DNA from: Symbiodinium natans
Lineage: Eukaryota > Sar > Dinophyceae > Suessiales > Symbiodiniaceae
NCBI GenBank assembly: GCA_905221605.1
Contig: CAJNDS010002674.1
Location: 1 to 62,000 of the forward strand
Direction: 5' to 3'
DNA: 62,000 nt
The number at the start of each line of letters is the position of its first letter. The first letter of the stretch is position 1. The notes below the pieces were generated by a model. The model worked only from the letters and a program-made list of their open reading frames with translations. It did no database searches and had not been told where the DNA came from. The translations under genes and the position numbers were made by a program. Shown piece by piece: positions 11,601-22,619 of the stretch.

Positions 11601-14090
11601 TTGACAACTCGCATGGGAAACTCCTAAAATTCTAAAACCCATTCGGACTCCACCTCCCCCTTTCCATTGGTGATGGTCCCAGACTCGGAGTCCTCACCAC
11701 AGAAGAAAAGCGTGTAACATACCAAAGGCTCAATCAAAAGCTTTTTGCTGCAGGGTGGAACCAATGCCACTCATAATGCAGCGTGGGGATCATTCTACAC
11801 AAGTCAAACAAACAGACCTTCATGAAAAAGTAGAACTCGATTTTGCAAGGAGCTTCGAACGAGAGGCCTTATCCACTCAATACGACTCCATAGAAACAAC
11901 CGCAAGATGCTTCATCCGAGTCAGCGCCGCACTGATACAAACAAGCTTGTGAAAATACCTTCGCCGCGTAAGCGCATTCACGTCCAGCCAAACACCCAAT
12001 GGAACAAAAACTTGGGAAGCAGCTGCAGAGCACATGGTGGCCAACCGCGCCCCTGCCAAGAACATTGAGCGCGCAAGTTTTTTTGCTAAGCCTCGCCATG
12101 CAACTCCCACCTGAAGCTCCAGGGACAGTCGGGTACCTTCGATCTGCCAAGTCGTGCTGCCTGGGAGCCACGAGTCTGACACAAGCCAATTTGATTTGGT
12201 TTCGTGACACCAACGCCACCCCAAGCACAGCGCCTCCAACAAACACCATGAGCTCAGCATCGTTGTCAACAACATCCCACCTGTCAAACCCCATTTTTTG
12301 GCTGACCTGCCCCCCCCCCCTCCCTCACCAGCCCGTAGGACCAATACGACGATGCACCCATAACTGGCGAAAAAAGCATGTTCTTTTCGATGTGCGCAAG
12401 CGATCAATCGCAGGCTGCCGTTGCTTCCCGAACATGGCCACACTTGCCCACAGCATCAGCGTCCGTGGCAGAGACTGTTTCGGCCTAAAGACACCAACGC
12501 GGCAAAGTCACCTGGGTGCCTTTTGGAAAAAATTGGGATGTTGAAACATAGATTCATAGTTCTTCAGCAACTTCGAGATAATTGATTGTCGTGCAAAGAT
12601 GTATCATGTCACCCATTGACCCACCCATTGCTGACAAGCTTGAAAAAACTCGAGCTATGTACCACGGTTGCCAAGTCCTGCAGGTAGCTCTCAAAGCACG
12701 GCGCCTGAAAGCAATAGCTTTGAGCATTGGCTTCAGAACCTTCAGAACCGCTGACTTTCGAATAAAATCCCACACCAAGCTGACCGATCCCACTTCTGAC
12801 TTCCGAGCATGCGGCCATCTTGTTGCAACAAATTTTGCAGGCACTTGAGCATGCTGTTGAGCGCGGCTACGGGGTGGCACGTCGTTGCGAGTTGCCCAAT
12901 GCATCGCATGCGGCAAGAAAATTCAAGTAATGATTGCTGTGTCTGCGGATTGATGTGGCACGGATTGTGCAGCTCTCACAGCCAGCGCTTGAGCCCATGC
13001 CTCTATGCAAGAAGCAGCAATGTGTCACTAGTGATGAAACAACGGTTTAGAAGCAGCCGCCAACCGCTGCAGCAGAAATGAGGCATGCACTTGTTGTTCG
13101 AAAGCCTTCCAGCAGGGAAGTCCCCATAGCCTGGTCTGAGGAAGGAATGCACAAACAGCACAGCAGCAGCAGCAGTCCAGCAGTGCTACCAAGATGCGCA
13201 ACAAAGAGATGAGCGTCCCTTGGCTGGGGACCTGCAAGCTCAAAGTAGAAGGCATCAAATAGGCCACAAACTACCAAGAACAGTGACTGACACGGACCAC
13301 GGCAATAGGTCGGAAGGGGGTGGTCGACAGCCCGATCTTCTGGGGCCAGGAGAGCCAGAGGATATTACTGCTGGGCGTTAGGAGGTCCATCTGTTTGGTA
13401 TCTCAAACTTTGTCCTTGCATCGTGCTCAAAAAACAACAGCATGTCTGTGAAGGTGCATCTTGGTATTGAAGTAGTTGGGTTCGGCTTGGCTGCGACTTG
13501 GCTTTAGCAGCGAAGGAGGGAAGCGTGTGGTGGGCACGCAAAATCTGAAATCCCCCCTACCCCCCCCCCCCTCTGCGGTTTTCCATCGAACCTGACTCAA
13601 AGCTTCACACGCAATAGCTCAAACGCATCACCCCCGTTCCCCATTTCAAAGCATAAAAGGGCGGTGATGGCCAGAGTCCACGAGTCAAACTTTGCAGTTT
13701 CTTCCCGGCCTTCTTAGCAAGGTTCCGCTTGATCTATGTAACTCTCTCCCCAGTTGTCTTTGTAGTCGGCCCCACCCTTTCAAACCCGGTCTGCACGCTT
13801 CTGCACAAAAGTTCGAACTCCTTTCAGCAGTACTTGGCTCTACCAGAAAGCCATCGCAGATAGGCCAGGCACGTAATCGAGCTGCACCGAGTCCAAAGCC
13901 TTACCATGGGAGAATTGCATTACGTGCATGATACCAGAAACGCGAAAAGCGCCTCAATGGCCTCTGCCAAAGCACCTTGGCAGGAGACTCTGGCGACCCA
14001 CATCAAGCTCCATGCGGCCTCAAATGTCAGCACCTTGGTAGGCCTTGTTAATCAAGATCTCCCTGTCGCGGCCTTGGTAGCAGCAGGAGC
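8650..14090. other. Unassigned region, mostly non-coding or unresolved exons
   Basis: Nothing recognisable was found. Weak minus-strand exon signals occur near 9380-9420 (HLLDHRSFWEMFALEL) and near 12285-12160 (DAELMVFVGGAVLGVALVS, a possible membrane segment). A short triplication of AATGCTGAAC-like sequence occurs near 9560-9590, and C-runs occur at 12309-12320 and 13560-13571. No RNA gene or mobile element was seen. Confidence 0.3.
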
Positions 14091-14097
14091 AGGAAGA

Positions 14098-14109
14098 GGA
14101 GGAGTAGTG

Positions 14110-14163
<54 letters not shown>

Positions 14164-14225
14164 ATAGTAGTAGTAGTAGTACTAGTACTAGTACTAGTAC
14201 TAGTACTCGTTCTAGTACTAGTACC

Positions 14226-14285
<60 letters not shown>

Positions 14286-14286
14286 C

Positions 14287-14319
<33 letters not shown>

Positions 14320-14320
14320 C

Positions 14321-14366
<46 letters not shown>

Positions 14367-14386
14367 TGTTGTTGTTGTTGTAGTAC

Positions 14387-14431
<45 letters not shown>

Positions 14432-14441
14432 CAGCAGTAGT

Positions 14442-14479
<38 letters not shown>

Positions 14480-14537
14480 TAGTAGGAGTAGCAGTAGTAG
14501 CAGCAGCAGCATCAGTAGTAGTAGTAGTAGCAGTAGT

Positions 14538-14569
<32 letters not shown>

Positions 14570-14595
14570 CAGTGGGAGAAGTAGTAGTAGAAGTC
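14098..14595. repeat. GTA/TAG trinucleotide array, ~500 bp, interrupted
   Basis: An almost continuous run of GTA units with variant blocks. ACTAGT tracts occur around 14180-14225, GTT around 14366-14382, and GCA/GCAGTA mixtures from about 14430. It yields poly-Val, poly-Leu and poly-Thr frames of more than 180 codons on both strands, none of which I treat as a gene. The blockwise variants suggest repeated slippage and local duplication. Confidence 0.97.
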
Positions 14596-14882
14596 GTAGT
14601 CGTCTCCACCCCCCACCCGACCCCCCAGCTCCACCCATCCCCACTTCAAACAGGAGGAAACCCCGAGAGGCAAAGAACGAAAAGCAAGCCACAAAAATGA
14701 AACAATAAACAATTTTCGAACAAAAAGAAATTAGCAAGAGCGCACGAGAAAATGCATGTTCTTTCTGGAAAGCGGACGTCTGGAAAAGCACATCCCACCA
14801 ACCAGCAGGAAACAGAGTTAAAGAAACACAAAACCCCCAAAAAAACAATACATAAAAATGAAAAAAGGATAAAAAAACATCA

Positions 14883-14918
14883 ATGATAGTAGTAGTAGTA
14901 GTAGTAGAAGTAGTAGTA

Positions 14919-14951
<33 letters not shown>

Positions 14952-14957
14952 CTCGTC

Positions 14958-14998
<41 letters not shown>

Positions 14999-15022
14999 GG
15001 TCGTCGTCGTTCTGCGGTGGTG
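14883..15022. repeat. GTA then GTC trinucleotide array
   Basis: About eight GTA/GAA units are followed by some 30 GTC units with a few CTC and GTG interruptions. It is 290 bp from the larger GTA array and separated from it by A-rich unique sequence (14640-14880). Confidence 0.95.
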
Positions 15023-15024
15023 GT

Positions 15025-17330
15025 GGTTTGGAGTTGAGGCTGGAGGTTGCAGGGTTCGGGTTCAGGATGTCGACACAGGTCTCAGGATCCATGGAGCCCA
15101 CTGCGATTTCCCCAAATCTGACACACTCCGACGCTGAGGCTGCGCACGCATCTTAAAACCATTTTCTACAAAACGAGGAACCTTTAGATGAACCCTCATA
15201 TGCTCAGGACAGGACTTTCTGCCATCTGCACGATTCGGTCGCGCTGCACGATGTCAAGCGATGTAATGTAGGATGACCTAGGTGCACAACATGACAGGCT
15301 TAGCTGCAAACCAGGGTCAAAGGAACGACCAATGGGGCAATCGACCATGGCACCACCTTTGCTAGAAATCCTACATTCGCCGCTGTCGCGAGCTTGCGGC
15401 TGGACCCGGCTGCGGGCTGCAAACAAACTTGGTCTTTTTGCTGGGCGCGAAACTGGACCAGGATTGAGATAGCCTCGCCGAGAAGCTGGCAGAAAAAGGC
15501 AAACCCACTTGGACCAACTGGAAAGCTCTAGCTGTGAGCCTCATCTAAGTCTGCCAGTCTGAGTCCGCCGGCCTCACTGCGACTCTCAAACTTGCAAAAA
15601 GCGCCCGAATTGCTGGCATATGCTGGCACTGGCCTTGCTCATCATGTCCTGAAAAGAACAGAACCACAACCATGATCTGGCTTCAAAGCTTTGAAACGAA
15701 CGCACCGCATAAATCTTCCGAGATCCTCCACATCAATTCGTCCAATGTTCTCGCGATATAACCTGCTGACTAGCAGCATCGCCCCAACGTTCGATTGTCT
15801 GGCGGCAGCTGGCTAAGGGATTGGCTTCAAGTAGCTTGAAGTCTGTGTGAAAACCTCAGGGGTGAACGCACGACACGGAAATGAGCACTACGAGAGCATC
15901 TGAGGGTGCCACTGGATCGAGTAGTTGCAAGCCGCCTTGCCACTTCACGAACACATAGGCCGCCTGGCATACGTATCGCCACATGTGGATTGTCAGCCAC
16001 AAGGACGGTCATCTGCTCAGGAGATCGGACGAGGCTCCCACGGCATGCAGGCCAATACTCGCAGCAAAACCGGGAGCTGCCTGACTCAGCCGCACGACGC
16101 TACTGCAAAATCATGATATCACAACACCTCCCTTATGCCTTCGCAACAGCATCAATCAGATTGTTGGACCTCAGCTGGAGTTCACTGATGCTTCAAATTT
16201 TCGTGCTGCGGGTCGTGCAGAAACAACCTACATGCTGCCAAGGTTGGTATCTCCAGAAAGGTTGAAGGAACACTATCGGGCTTCTCAAGTTCTCGAGAAC
16301 AGAGTGAAAGTGTATAACTGGCACCAGCAATACACGGCGACACCGACTTCAGTGAAATAACACATCTATATCGGCATCGTTCGACGACCAGGTGCAAGAA
16401 CAGCGAACCCAACTGCAGCCAGGGCGCCTCCAGTACCTGCACAATCCAGAAACGAAGACGGGGTTTTGTCAGTCCGTGAGTATGACGCCACGTCTCATTG
16501 CATCCAAACTGCTCTGCCAGATGCCGTGCATGGTGCAGAACCTGTCCAGTACAACGAATACTCAAGATCGCATCCTCATGCCATCAGCATCCCATGTCAC
16601 ACCAGAGTGCGCCCTGCACCTCCTTCGATGTTAACTTCGGAGCACCTGCACAATCACAGATCAGCTCTCGTGGAGCCGCCCGCAGTACATGGCGCGAGTC
16701 AGGCCGATCGTCTAGGCTTAGGCTCCAAAGTCTAAGGAGGCCGAAGCGCCAACCTTCGAGGGTGGCCTAGCAGGTTTCTATCAAACACGATTCGCACTGT
16801 AACTGTAAGGGGCGATGCCTCCGTTATCTGGTTAAACGTTCGTGGAAGCACGTCCACTGTGTACCAAGATGGTGTGCACACACACAAGCTCGGCCGTGTC
16901 TTGAAGAGATGTCTATGAAACCTCATGAACTCAATAGTTGACAATAATACAAGAGAGAGCCTGCCGAAACCGCGAAGCAACACGTGCGGAATTTCAAAGA
17001 AAGCAGATGGCGGCGGCTCGCCCGCTAGGAGCAACTTTTGGAAAGCAATGCAGCCCCAAGCTCCAGCTCGCCATACGCGAACTTGACCCAAAGGCAGGAG
17101 TCTAGGACACGCTTTACCAACCATGCCAAGCTCCACCATGCCTGCAAGAACCTGCTGCCACATTCGTCGGCAGAAGCGGAGCGTCTGCCATGTTCGCAAT
17201 GTTCCGGCAAGGCATGGAGAAAAAAACACTTTGACTGTCGTGCAAATCCGTGAATCACGGAGGCTGACCGAGCCACCATCGCACATGCCGCGGCTCTTCG
17301 CCTGAAAAAGTTGCCCCAGAACATCGCCGC
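15025..17330. other. Unassigned region
   Basis: No supported gene. The minus strand has an open 201-codon frame (17337-16732) with no recognisable motif, and a possible short exon near 16440-16370. Nothing else stands out. Confidence 0.3.
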
Positions 17331-17403
17331 GACTCAAGTGTGCTTAAGGCTCGGGCTGCAAGGAGGGCAGTGAGGTTCTTCATAGACCTGCTTTTGATCA
17401 CAA

Positions 17404-17600
17404 TCAAGTCGCAGATGCTTGCGCCGCCCCAGTAGAAGTGTCAATCCGAGCTTGGAAGCCGACAGCAACACAACAAGAAACAACCAGCACCAACCCACCA
17501 ACAAGTAGGACGAAGCGATGGTTGCCAGCCAGGCGGAGGTTCCCTTCTGCGCGGCGCCCACTCGTCTTCGCAATGACGCGTCTTCGCCACGGCACCGGCT
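17404..17600 (-). CDS. Candidate exon with one membrane-spanning segment
   Basis: The minus strand encodes GTSAWLATIASSYLLVGWCW followed by LFLVVLLSASKLGLTLLLG, a hydrophobic stretch long enough for one or two membrane helices. Basic residues (RRKHLRL) follow and RRR precedes it. This would be expected of a membrane-protein exon, but no donor or acceptor pair was fixed and no family was recognised. Confidence 0.3.
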
Positions 17601-18115
17601 GTTGTGTTTGTACATCGGGATGCCTTCGTCATATGCGTGTGCTTCCATACAATCGCTACCAGTAGGTATTCCCCAACATGGGGAACGATAATCCTTGTCA
17701 TCGGAACTCCCAGAAAGTAAGCTTTTTCCAGCGCCGGAGCCGGCAGCAGACAAGGATGTGTGACCATCGGGTAGCTAGTATACATTCACAGCAAAGCATG
17801 TCATCCGTATTGAGTCCCCTGTCCTCCGATGTTTTTTTTGCAAATGACATTATGACGAGGCGGATAACTTTTTGAGATCAAAGCTTTCGATTGGTGCTGC
17901 GGCACAGTAGGCGATGGGCGGGACAAGTGCTTAAGTTCACATGCTTTCGGCGCTAGGGGGCCGGCTCTGCACTCATTGCATCAGAGCCTGTGTCGACGCA
18001 GCATTGCTCGTAACCTCACTGCTCGGGGCTAGCACTGTGCTCGCGCTTCAACAAGATGCTGCACCCAAGGGCTCGGCCGAAGCGAAAGTCCCAGCAGCCG
18101 ATCAGACTGCCAGCC

Positions 18116-18172
18116 TGCTGAAGATGTGTCAAGCTGCTGTCAAGCTGCTGTCAAGCTGCTGTCAAGTCAAGT
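18116..18172. repeat. 11-bp tandem repeat (CTGCTGTCAAG)
   Basis: Four near-perfect head-to-tail copies of an 11-bp unit lie in a region without other features. The surrounding stretch from 17.9 to 19.46 kb has an open plus-strand frame (18887-19624) that runs into the left inverted repeat of the adjacent element and has no recognisable motif. Confidence 0.8.
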
Positions 18173-19462
18173 CCAGTGTTTGACGTTCTGATGGCCAGCT
18201 GAGCGCTTGCACAGCCAAGCCACATCTCGTGTGCTGCAACACTTCTCGAAATTGAAGTCTGCTGTCCAACAGTCAGAAGGCCTCCAGAGGGGGACAAAAG
18301 TCAGCAGAGTTCATAGCAAATCAACAGGAAGCAATTCCATGAGCCCAGGCCGCACAGACCGTCAACTGTCAACATCCGCCGGCCCGGGTGGTTTGTCGTC
18401 TGAACTGACCATTGAGGCCACGTGAATTCAAGAACCATATCGACCGTGGGAACGCGTTCCAACAACTCAGATAACTTCTTGTCTGGGCCCGCATAGGAAC
18501 CCGCAAGGACCCTTTCATGACTTGTTAAGGATTTCGTGGGGATCCAGTTGCAGAATCTCTATTGGGGCCCTTTTTGCTTGCAATTGGCTTTGCATTGTAC
18601 ATGACTTGTGTGCAAGGCTCGTGCCTCCACGTCCCCCCCTCCCCTGCCGCGGTCGGCGGCCTGTGCCGGAGGCCTTTCAAGGACTCGAAAGCTGAGGGCT
18701 TGACTTGAGTTGCGTTCTGGACATCTCAGACAAATGACCTCGTCCACTCATCCCTGGTTACCCGATCAAAAAAACACAACATGCGCGACGGCATCGTCCA
18801 GGAGTGGTGCCACAGCAGTGCTTCCTAGAGAAGTCGCCATCCCAACCTGATCTCTTCAGAGCATCACCGCCACCATCCGCCACCGTATGTATACATGCAT
18901 GTGTGCTCGTGAGACCAGATGCCGGCTCTGGCTTGCGCGGAGGCAATCGCATGGCACATGTAAGACTCACGCAGCTGTAGCCGAGGTGTTTTCCTGCAGG
19001 GTTGCCTCAACGAATGCACTCGCAACAGGCAGCACTCTCGTAAGTGCTGGACCAAGGATCAATCTGCAGCAGGTCTCCATGTCGAAGGTGGCGCTGGTCA
19101 AACAGCCCCTCGTCAAGTCATCTCGCTACGCAGAAAAGGTGCAAGAATCCCATGGGCCAAGCTATCGGCGTTCCCTGCTGGATGACAAACAGAGCAAGCT
19201 GTGCCTGGAGCAAATGCTGAATCCCTTGGCTCATGGCCTCTCACACTCAGTCATCAATATGCATCACTCACACTCGGGTGACTGCAAAGCTGCGGACTTC
19301 CTTCAAGATCCCAGAACGACCGGCTCTTGCAACATGTGGACCACTTACTTTCTTGAGCTGCATGATGCTGCATGCAAGAGCTCCTGGCCACCCCACCAGT
19401 TCAGGGAGCGGTTCTCTCTACCTCGCGTCCACAATCCGCTGAGCCCTGACAGTACTAAGCTA

Positions 19463-19632
19463 GTGGAAACATGTGGAAACCATTTCCAATTTCAAACCAT
19501 GCACCACCCCCTAGCACCCAAACCAGAACAACCCATATACCTCAACCTCCAACCCACCGAAAGACCCCAACACAGGACCCAAATGATGAAAAAACATCTT
19601 ATGGAGCTACGCATAACCCCATAGAAAACAAC
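19463..19632 (+). repeat. Left terminal inverted repeat
   Basis: It pairs with the reverse complement of 22620-22775. The outermost bases are GTGGAAAC. A 10-base partial duplication (TGGAAACATG) near the tip is absent from the other end. Matching blocks continue inward to the CCCCATAGAAAACA segment at 19615-19629. Confidence 0.82.
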
Positions 19633-19981
19633 ATACTCAACCGCATAGCATGCCCCACCCGATAGAAAAGCCCACAACACCCAACCCGAAACCCCGAACC
19701 GTGGAAAATGGAAATGGCCTTCTCTAATAATATCTATAATCGGAATAAGGTTTAGAAATAAGGTAAAACCATAGTGTAGCTATAATCCGTAACAACTTAA
19801 GGAAAAAACTACATTATGCTTATGAATGCATTATCCTATATAGTGAAGCATGTGAAGCCTTTGTTGGTATCTGCTGTCGTTGTTGTCTGTTCGACAACAT
19901 GAAAAACAGGAACTTCACTAAATATTCTGTCCTTATGCCAGCCGAAGAGCATAAAGTAATCTTCTAAAAACTCATCGTTCA

Positions 19982-20245
19982 TTAGCAACTGATGGATGTG
20001 CTTAAACACTTATCAATATCTGGTTGAGGTTTCTTGGGTTCGGCTTGTGGCTCTGGCGTCTCCTCGTCATCAACAAGTTTGTTAGGGACTTGTTCGCTTA
20101 ATCGTTTGCGTATTTCCCTTTTCTGCTTTTCGTATTCGGCCTTAATTTCTGATTGTAATCCGCTAGTTGCCATGAAAAATGTAACGGTTGTGCTAATAAA
20201 CGCATTAAAATTCAGAAGAAGAAGAAGAATCATAATCATAATCAT
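19982..20245 (-). CDS. Small ORF, N-terminal hydrophobic segment and charged tail, unknown
   Basis: An ATG-started frame of 87 codons. Residues 1-25 are hydrophobic (possible membrane anchor, partly produced by an ATAATC repeat). Then comes a charged helix containing IKAEYEKQKREIRKRLSEQ and an acidic/proline-rich stretch DDEETPEPQAEPKKPQP. An internal Met at residue 25 is an alternative start that omits the hydrophobic part. It is one of the few intact frames in the AT-rich element. Small proteins of this build are common in virus-derived elements, but I do not recognise a family. Confidence 0.4.
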   Translation of the reverse strand: MIMIMILLLLLNFNAFISTTVTFFMATSGLQSEIKAEYEKQKREIRKRLSEQVPNKLVDDEETPEPQAEPKKPQPDIDKCLSTSISC

Positions 20246-20343
20246 GCTGTCAAGTAGGAAATTGGTTTATAGTAAGCTTTACAGTACGTTAGTAGTGAGA
20301 AGAGACTTCCGCAACAGCAGTAGCGATTTTATCATAGAGACAA

Positions 20344-20708
20344 ATGAGGTATTCTAATACGGTTGCGTGTGTATCAGAAGAAGCTATACCTCAGTCATAT
20401 TCGCAACTATCTGCAAGGATTGCTACGTTGTAAAATCAAGCGGCAGACAATGCGCCAGCAACTTTGCCATCGGGTCTATGTACTACATTGCATGACAGCG
20501 ACCAAAGAAAGATGCGTTTAACTAGAACTGACGGTGCCTTCGTTTCAAAGTCTTAACAGACCCAGAGTTAGTAGGTTTGACACGGTATGAAAACGTTCTT
20601 GGTGGTGCTAGTTATGCAATTGATGACCCGATGAGCGTTAAAATCATTGGCAGCTATGAAGAGAAAGCACCGACTAGTTCGGTTGAACAAGTGGTTTACT
20701 TCACCTAA
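20344..20708 (+). pseudogene. Broken coding remnant inside the AT-rich element, unknown structural-like protein
   Basis: From ATG at 20344 the frame reads 29 codons to a TAA, and the same frame continues beyond it with coding-like sequence (AADNAPATLPSGLCTTLHDS). After a one-base shift near 20553 a second frame carries TDPELVGLTRYENVLGG and ends at a TAA (20706-20708) after VEQVVYFT. Meaningful residues on both sides of the stop and the shift indicate one former gene now broken. The family is not recognised; in context a virus-type structural or replication protein is possible. Confidence 0.5.
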
Positions 20709-20731
20709 ACCCCTTCAACTCAGTGTGTATA

Positions 20732-20790
20732 TATATACATATTTGTATATATATATATATGTATAGATACATTTATAGATATATGTAGTG
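20732..20790. repeat. AT/ATAC-rich microsatellite
   Basis: Runs of TATATA with CATA and GATA variants lie between the two broken coding pieces of the AT-rich element. Confidence 0.8.
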
Positions 20791-20885
20791 AATTAAGCTA
20801 GTACCACTATTCAGCACCAGATGGGTATTCAAATTCAATAATACGCTGTATAATGCAGGTGGCATAACGGTGAGTTCATCTCCTC

Positions 20886-21014
20886 CTCGACTTCATTGAT
20901 ATACGCAACAGCAGTTTGAAGCGTTTACGATTTAGAATTACCGATGCAAGGGGAAGAACAAGTGATTTTCATAAAGCACCAATCAGTTTTATTCTCCTTT
21001 TTGAAAATGTATGA
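20886..21014 (+). pseudogene. C-terminal fragment resembling a DNA-virus minor or major capsid protein
   Basis: A 42-codon frame ends in TGA at 21012-21014 and reads LDFIDIRNSSLKRLRFRITD, then ARGRTSDFHKAPISFILLF. The pattern of an (L/R)-(F/I)-R-I-T-D-x-x-G-R turn, a D-F, then a hydrophobic SF-x-L-x-F strand resembles the last beta strands of polinton- and virophage-type capsid or penton proteins. Just upstream (20815-20885) other frames look coding (FNNTLYNAGGITVSSSPP), which suggests more frameshifts. The length is far below a complete capsid protein. The resemblance is by eye only. Confidence 0.35.
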
Positions 21015-21113
21015 ATTAGATAAGGTGACGATAAAAGCAATCTTTAAGTGTCTATGCTATTTCCTGTTCATGAAAAATAGCAACACTATAGAATATTCTA
21101 GACATATAACTAT

Positions 21114-21536
21114 ATGACAACAGAGACCGAAATTAAAAATGACGACGTCGCCAACATGGTAAATGAAGAAGCACCTGAACCTCCGAAAAAAAGAGAAAAA
21201 ATCGGGAACTCCTGGAAACAATACAGACCCGTGTTCTGTCTTCAACAGTTCCCGAAAATTGTTTTTCTTTGCTGTTCTTCGTTTTTTTGTTTTGGACTTT
21301 TTGGCTTTTGGGTTTTGATTTTTTTGGCTTTGGGGTTTTGCTTTTTTGGTTTTGTGCTTGTTGGCTTTGTGTTGTTCTCACACTTGCGTGCATTTATCGA
21401 CTTTGCTTGTGTGAAATGCATTTTGCCTCTGTCGCAGTGTTCTTGGCTGCATTATCTATCGAACTTGAGGATTTTTTGCCATGGCAAGATATCGAAGGGA
21501 GGAAGGAGGTTGTGGTGGCAACCTCGTGTTCGATGA
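21114..21536 (+). CDS. Small ORF in the AT-rich element, acidic/proline start then aromatic-rich
   Basis: An ATG-started frame of 140 codons. The first ~35 residues look like protein (TEIKNDDVANMVNEEAPEPP then KKREK). The rest is dominated by a T-rich tract giving Phe/Leu/Cys-rich sequence, so the true product may be short or membrane-bound. The motif EEAPEPPKK resembles EETPEPQAEPKK of the minus-strand ORF at 19982-20245. No function can be assigned. Confidence 0.3.
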   Translation: MTTETEIKNDDVANMVNEEAPEPPKKREKIGNSWKQYRPVFCLQQFPKIVFLCCSSFFCFGLFGFWVLIFLALGFCFFGFVLVGFVLFSHLRAFIDFACVKCILPLSQCSWLHYLSNLRIFCHGKISKGGRRLWWQPRVR

Positions 21537-21904
21537 AGCATGCTACTTTTGGATTCTGTGACATTTCTGCAAAAAGTGCAATAGACTTCGTTGCTTTGCT
21601 TTAAACAATTGCTGTTTTTTCAAATTCTTTTCCTAGCAAATCTAGCTTTCCAGGCACAATTCATGTCCTTTCTTACAAATCTTACAATTCCAAGCTGTTA
21701 ATGAGCAAGTTCATCTTTTCTGTGTATAAATGCAATGGCAAATGTAATCTCACAAGTAAAGAAGAACATCATTATCATGTGTGTCTTAATCATAGATCGT
21801 CAATTTTCTAGCCATACTTGACTTAGATCTAACCTGCATTTGCTATGTAGGGAGTGCGGTTAACATGTACAGCTCTACTGAAATCTTTCAATTCGGATGA
21901 GCGT

Positions 21905-22322
21905 AGAAGAGGATGTCTTGGGGTGTGGCATTGTGGCATCGTAATACAAAGTACTGGAGTTTAACAACTAACGAAGCTCAGATGAGGATTTCTTAGGGTG
22001 TGTTTCTCAGGTGTGGCCTTACACTTCAAAAGTCTAATTAATTGGATGTTAATTATGAATGAGGCTTAAAGAGGATGTCTTGGGGTGTGGCCTCTTAATT
22101 TAACATTTGGGCTTCTTGAATACATCTAGTGTCAATATAATTACGAAGAAAGCCCAGATGAGGATTTCTGAGGCTGCAACCTCTGCATATAAGTTCTTGT
22201 GAGATCTGTTGCGAACAAGCCCTAGAATCGTGCGGCTTTTAATACAAGCATCTACGTAGGCAAATCTGAATTAAGTCTAATCACTAACGAAGCCCAGATG
22301 AGGATTTCTTAGGGTGTGGCTT
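21905..22322. repeat. Five degenerate copies of a ~30-bp motif, spaced 65-140 bp
   Basis: Near 21905, 21972, 22066, 22144 and 22284 the plus strand carries versions of AGATGAGGATTTCTTAGGG ending in TGTGG(C). The last two share an identical GCCCAGATGAGGATTTCT. The spacers are AT-rich and unrelated or weakly related. It may be an internal subterminal repeat array, a protein-binding array near the right end, or a decayed satellite. Confidence 0.75.
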
Positions 22323-22536
22323 ATAATACAAATTCCAATTAAGCTTCATTGCGAATAGAAATCGTGAAACTTTTCGGGTTGAGCGAGACTGACACAGCAT
22401 ATGGCATATGGGAATACATAAGTGCGTCCAAAAAAACTCTCAGCTACTACTTTGCGCACTTGAATGTCACATACATATCAAAGTACAGGATTCTAATAAA
22501 CAAACAGAACAGTGCGAACGCTTCTTTTTGTTAAAC

Positions 22537-22615
22537 TAAGCCGATCTATATCCGCTGTGTTGATATTTTGCAAGCAGTAGAACAGCAAAAACGCAGCGGA
22601 TAGATTCCGGCTTTA
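22537..22615. repeat. Long imperfect stem-loop inside the right end of the AT-rich element
   Basis: The left arm starts AAGCCGATCTATATCCGCTG and the right arm is its near reverse complement, ending CAGCGGATAGATTCCGGCTT, with about 30 bases between. The arms differ by small insertions. It sits just inside the right TIR and could act as a cruciform, a terminator, or a remnant of a nested inverted repeat. Confidence 0.7.
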
Positions 22616-22619
22616 AACC

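Noticed and set aside
13906-14848. Frames of 185-266 codons on both strands (poly-Val, poly-Leu, poly-Thr)
   Set aside because: They come entirely from the GTA/TAG trinucleotide array; every frame and both strands are open, as expected for a stop-free repeat.
18887-19624. 245-codon plus-strand ORF
   Set aside because: No recognisable motif, opposite to the gene strand, and its last third lies inside the left inverted repeat of the AT-rich element. Probably a chance open frame.
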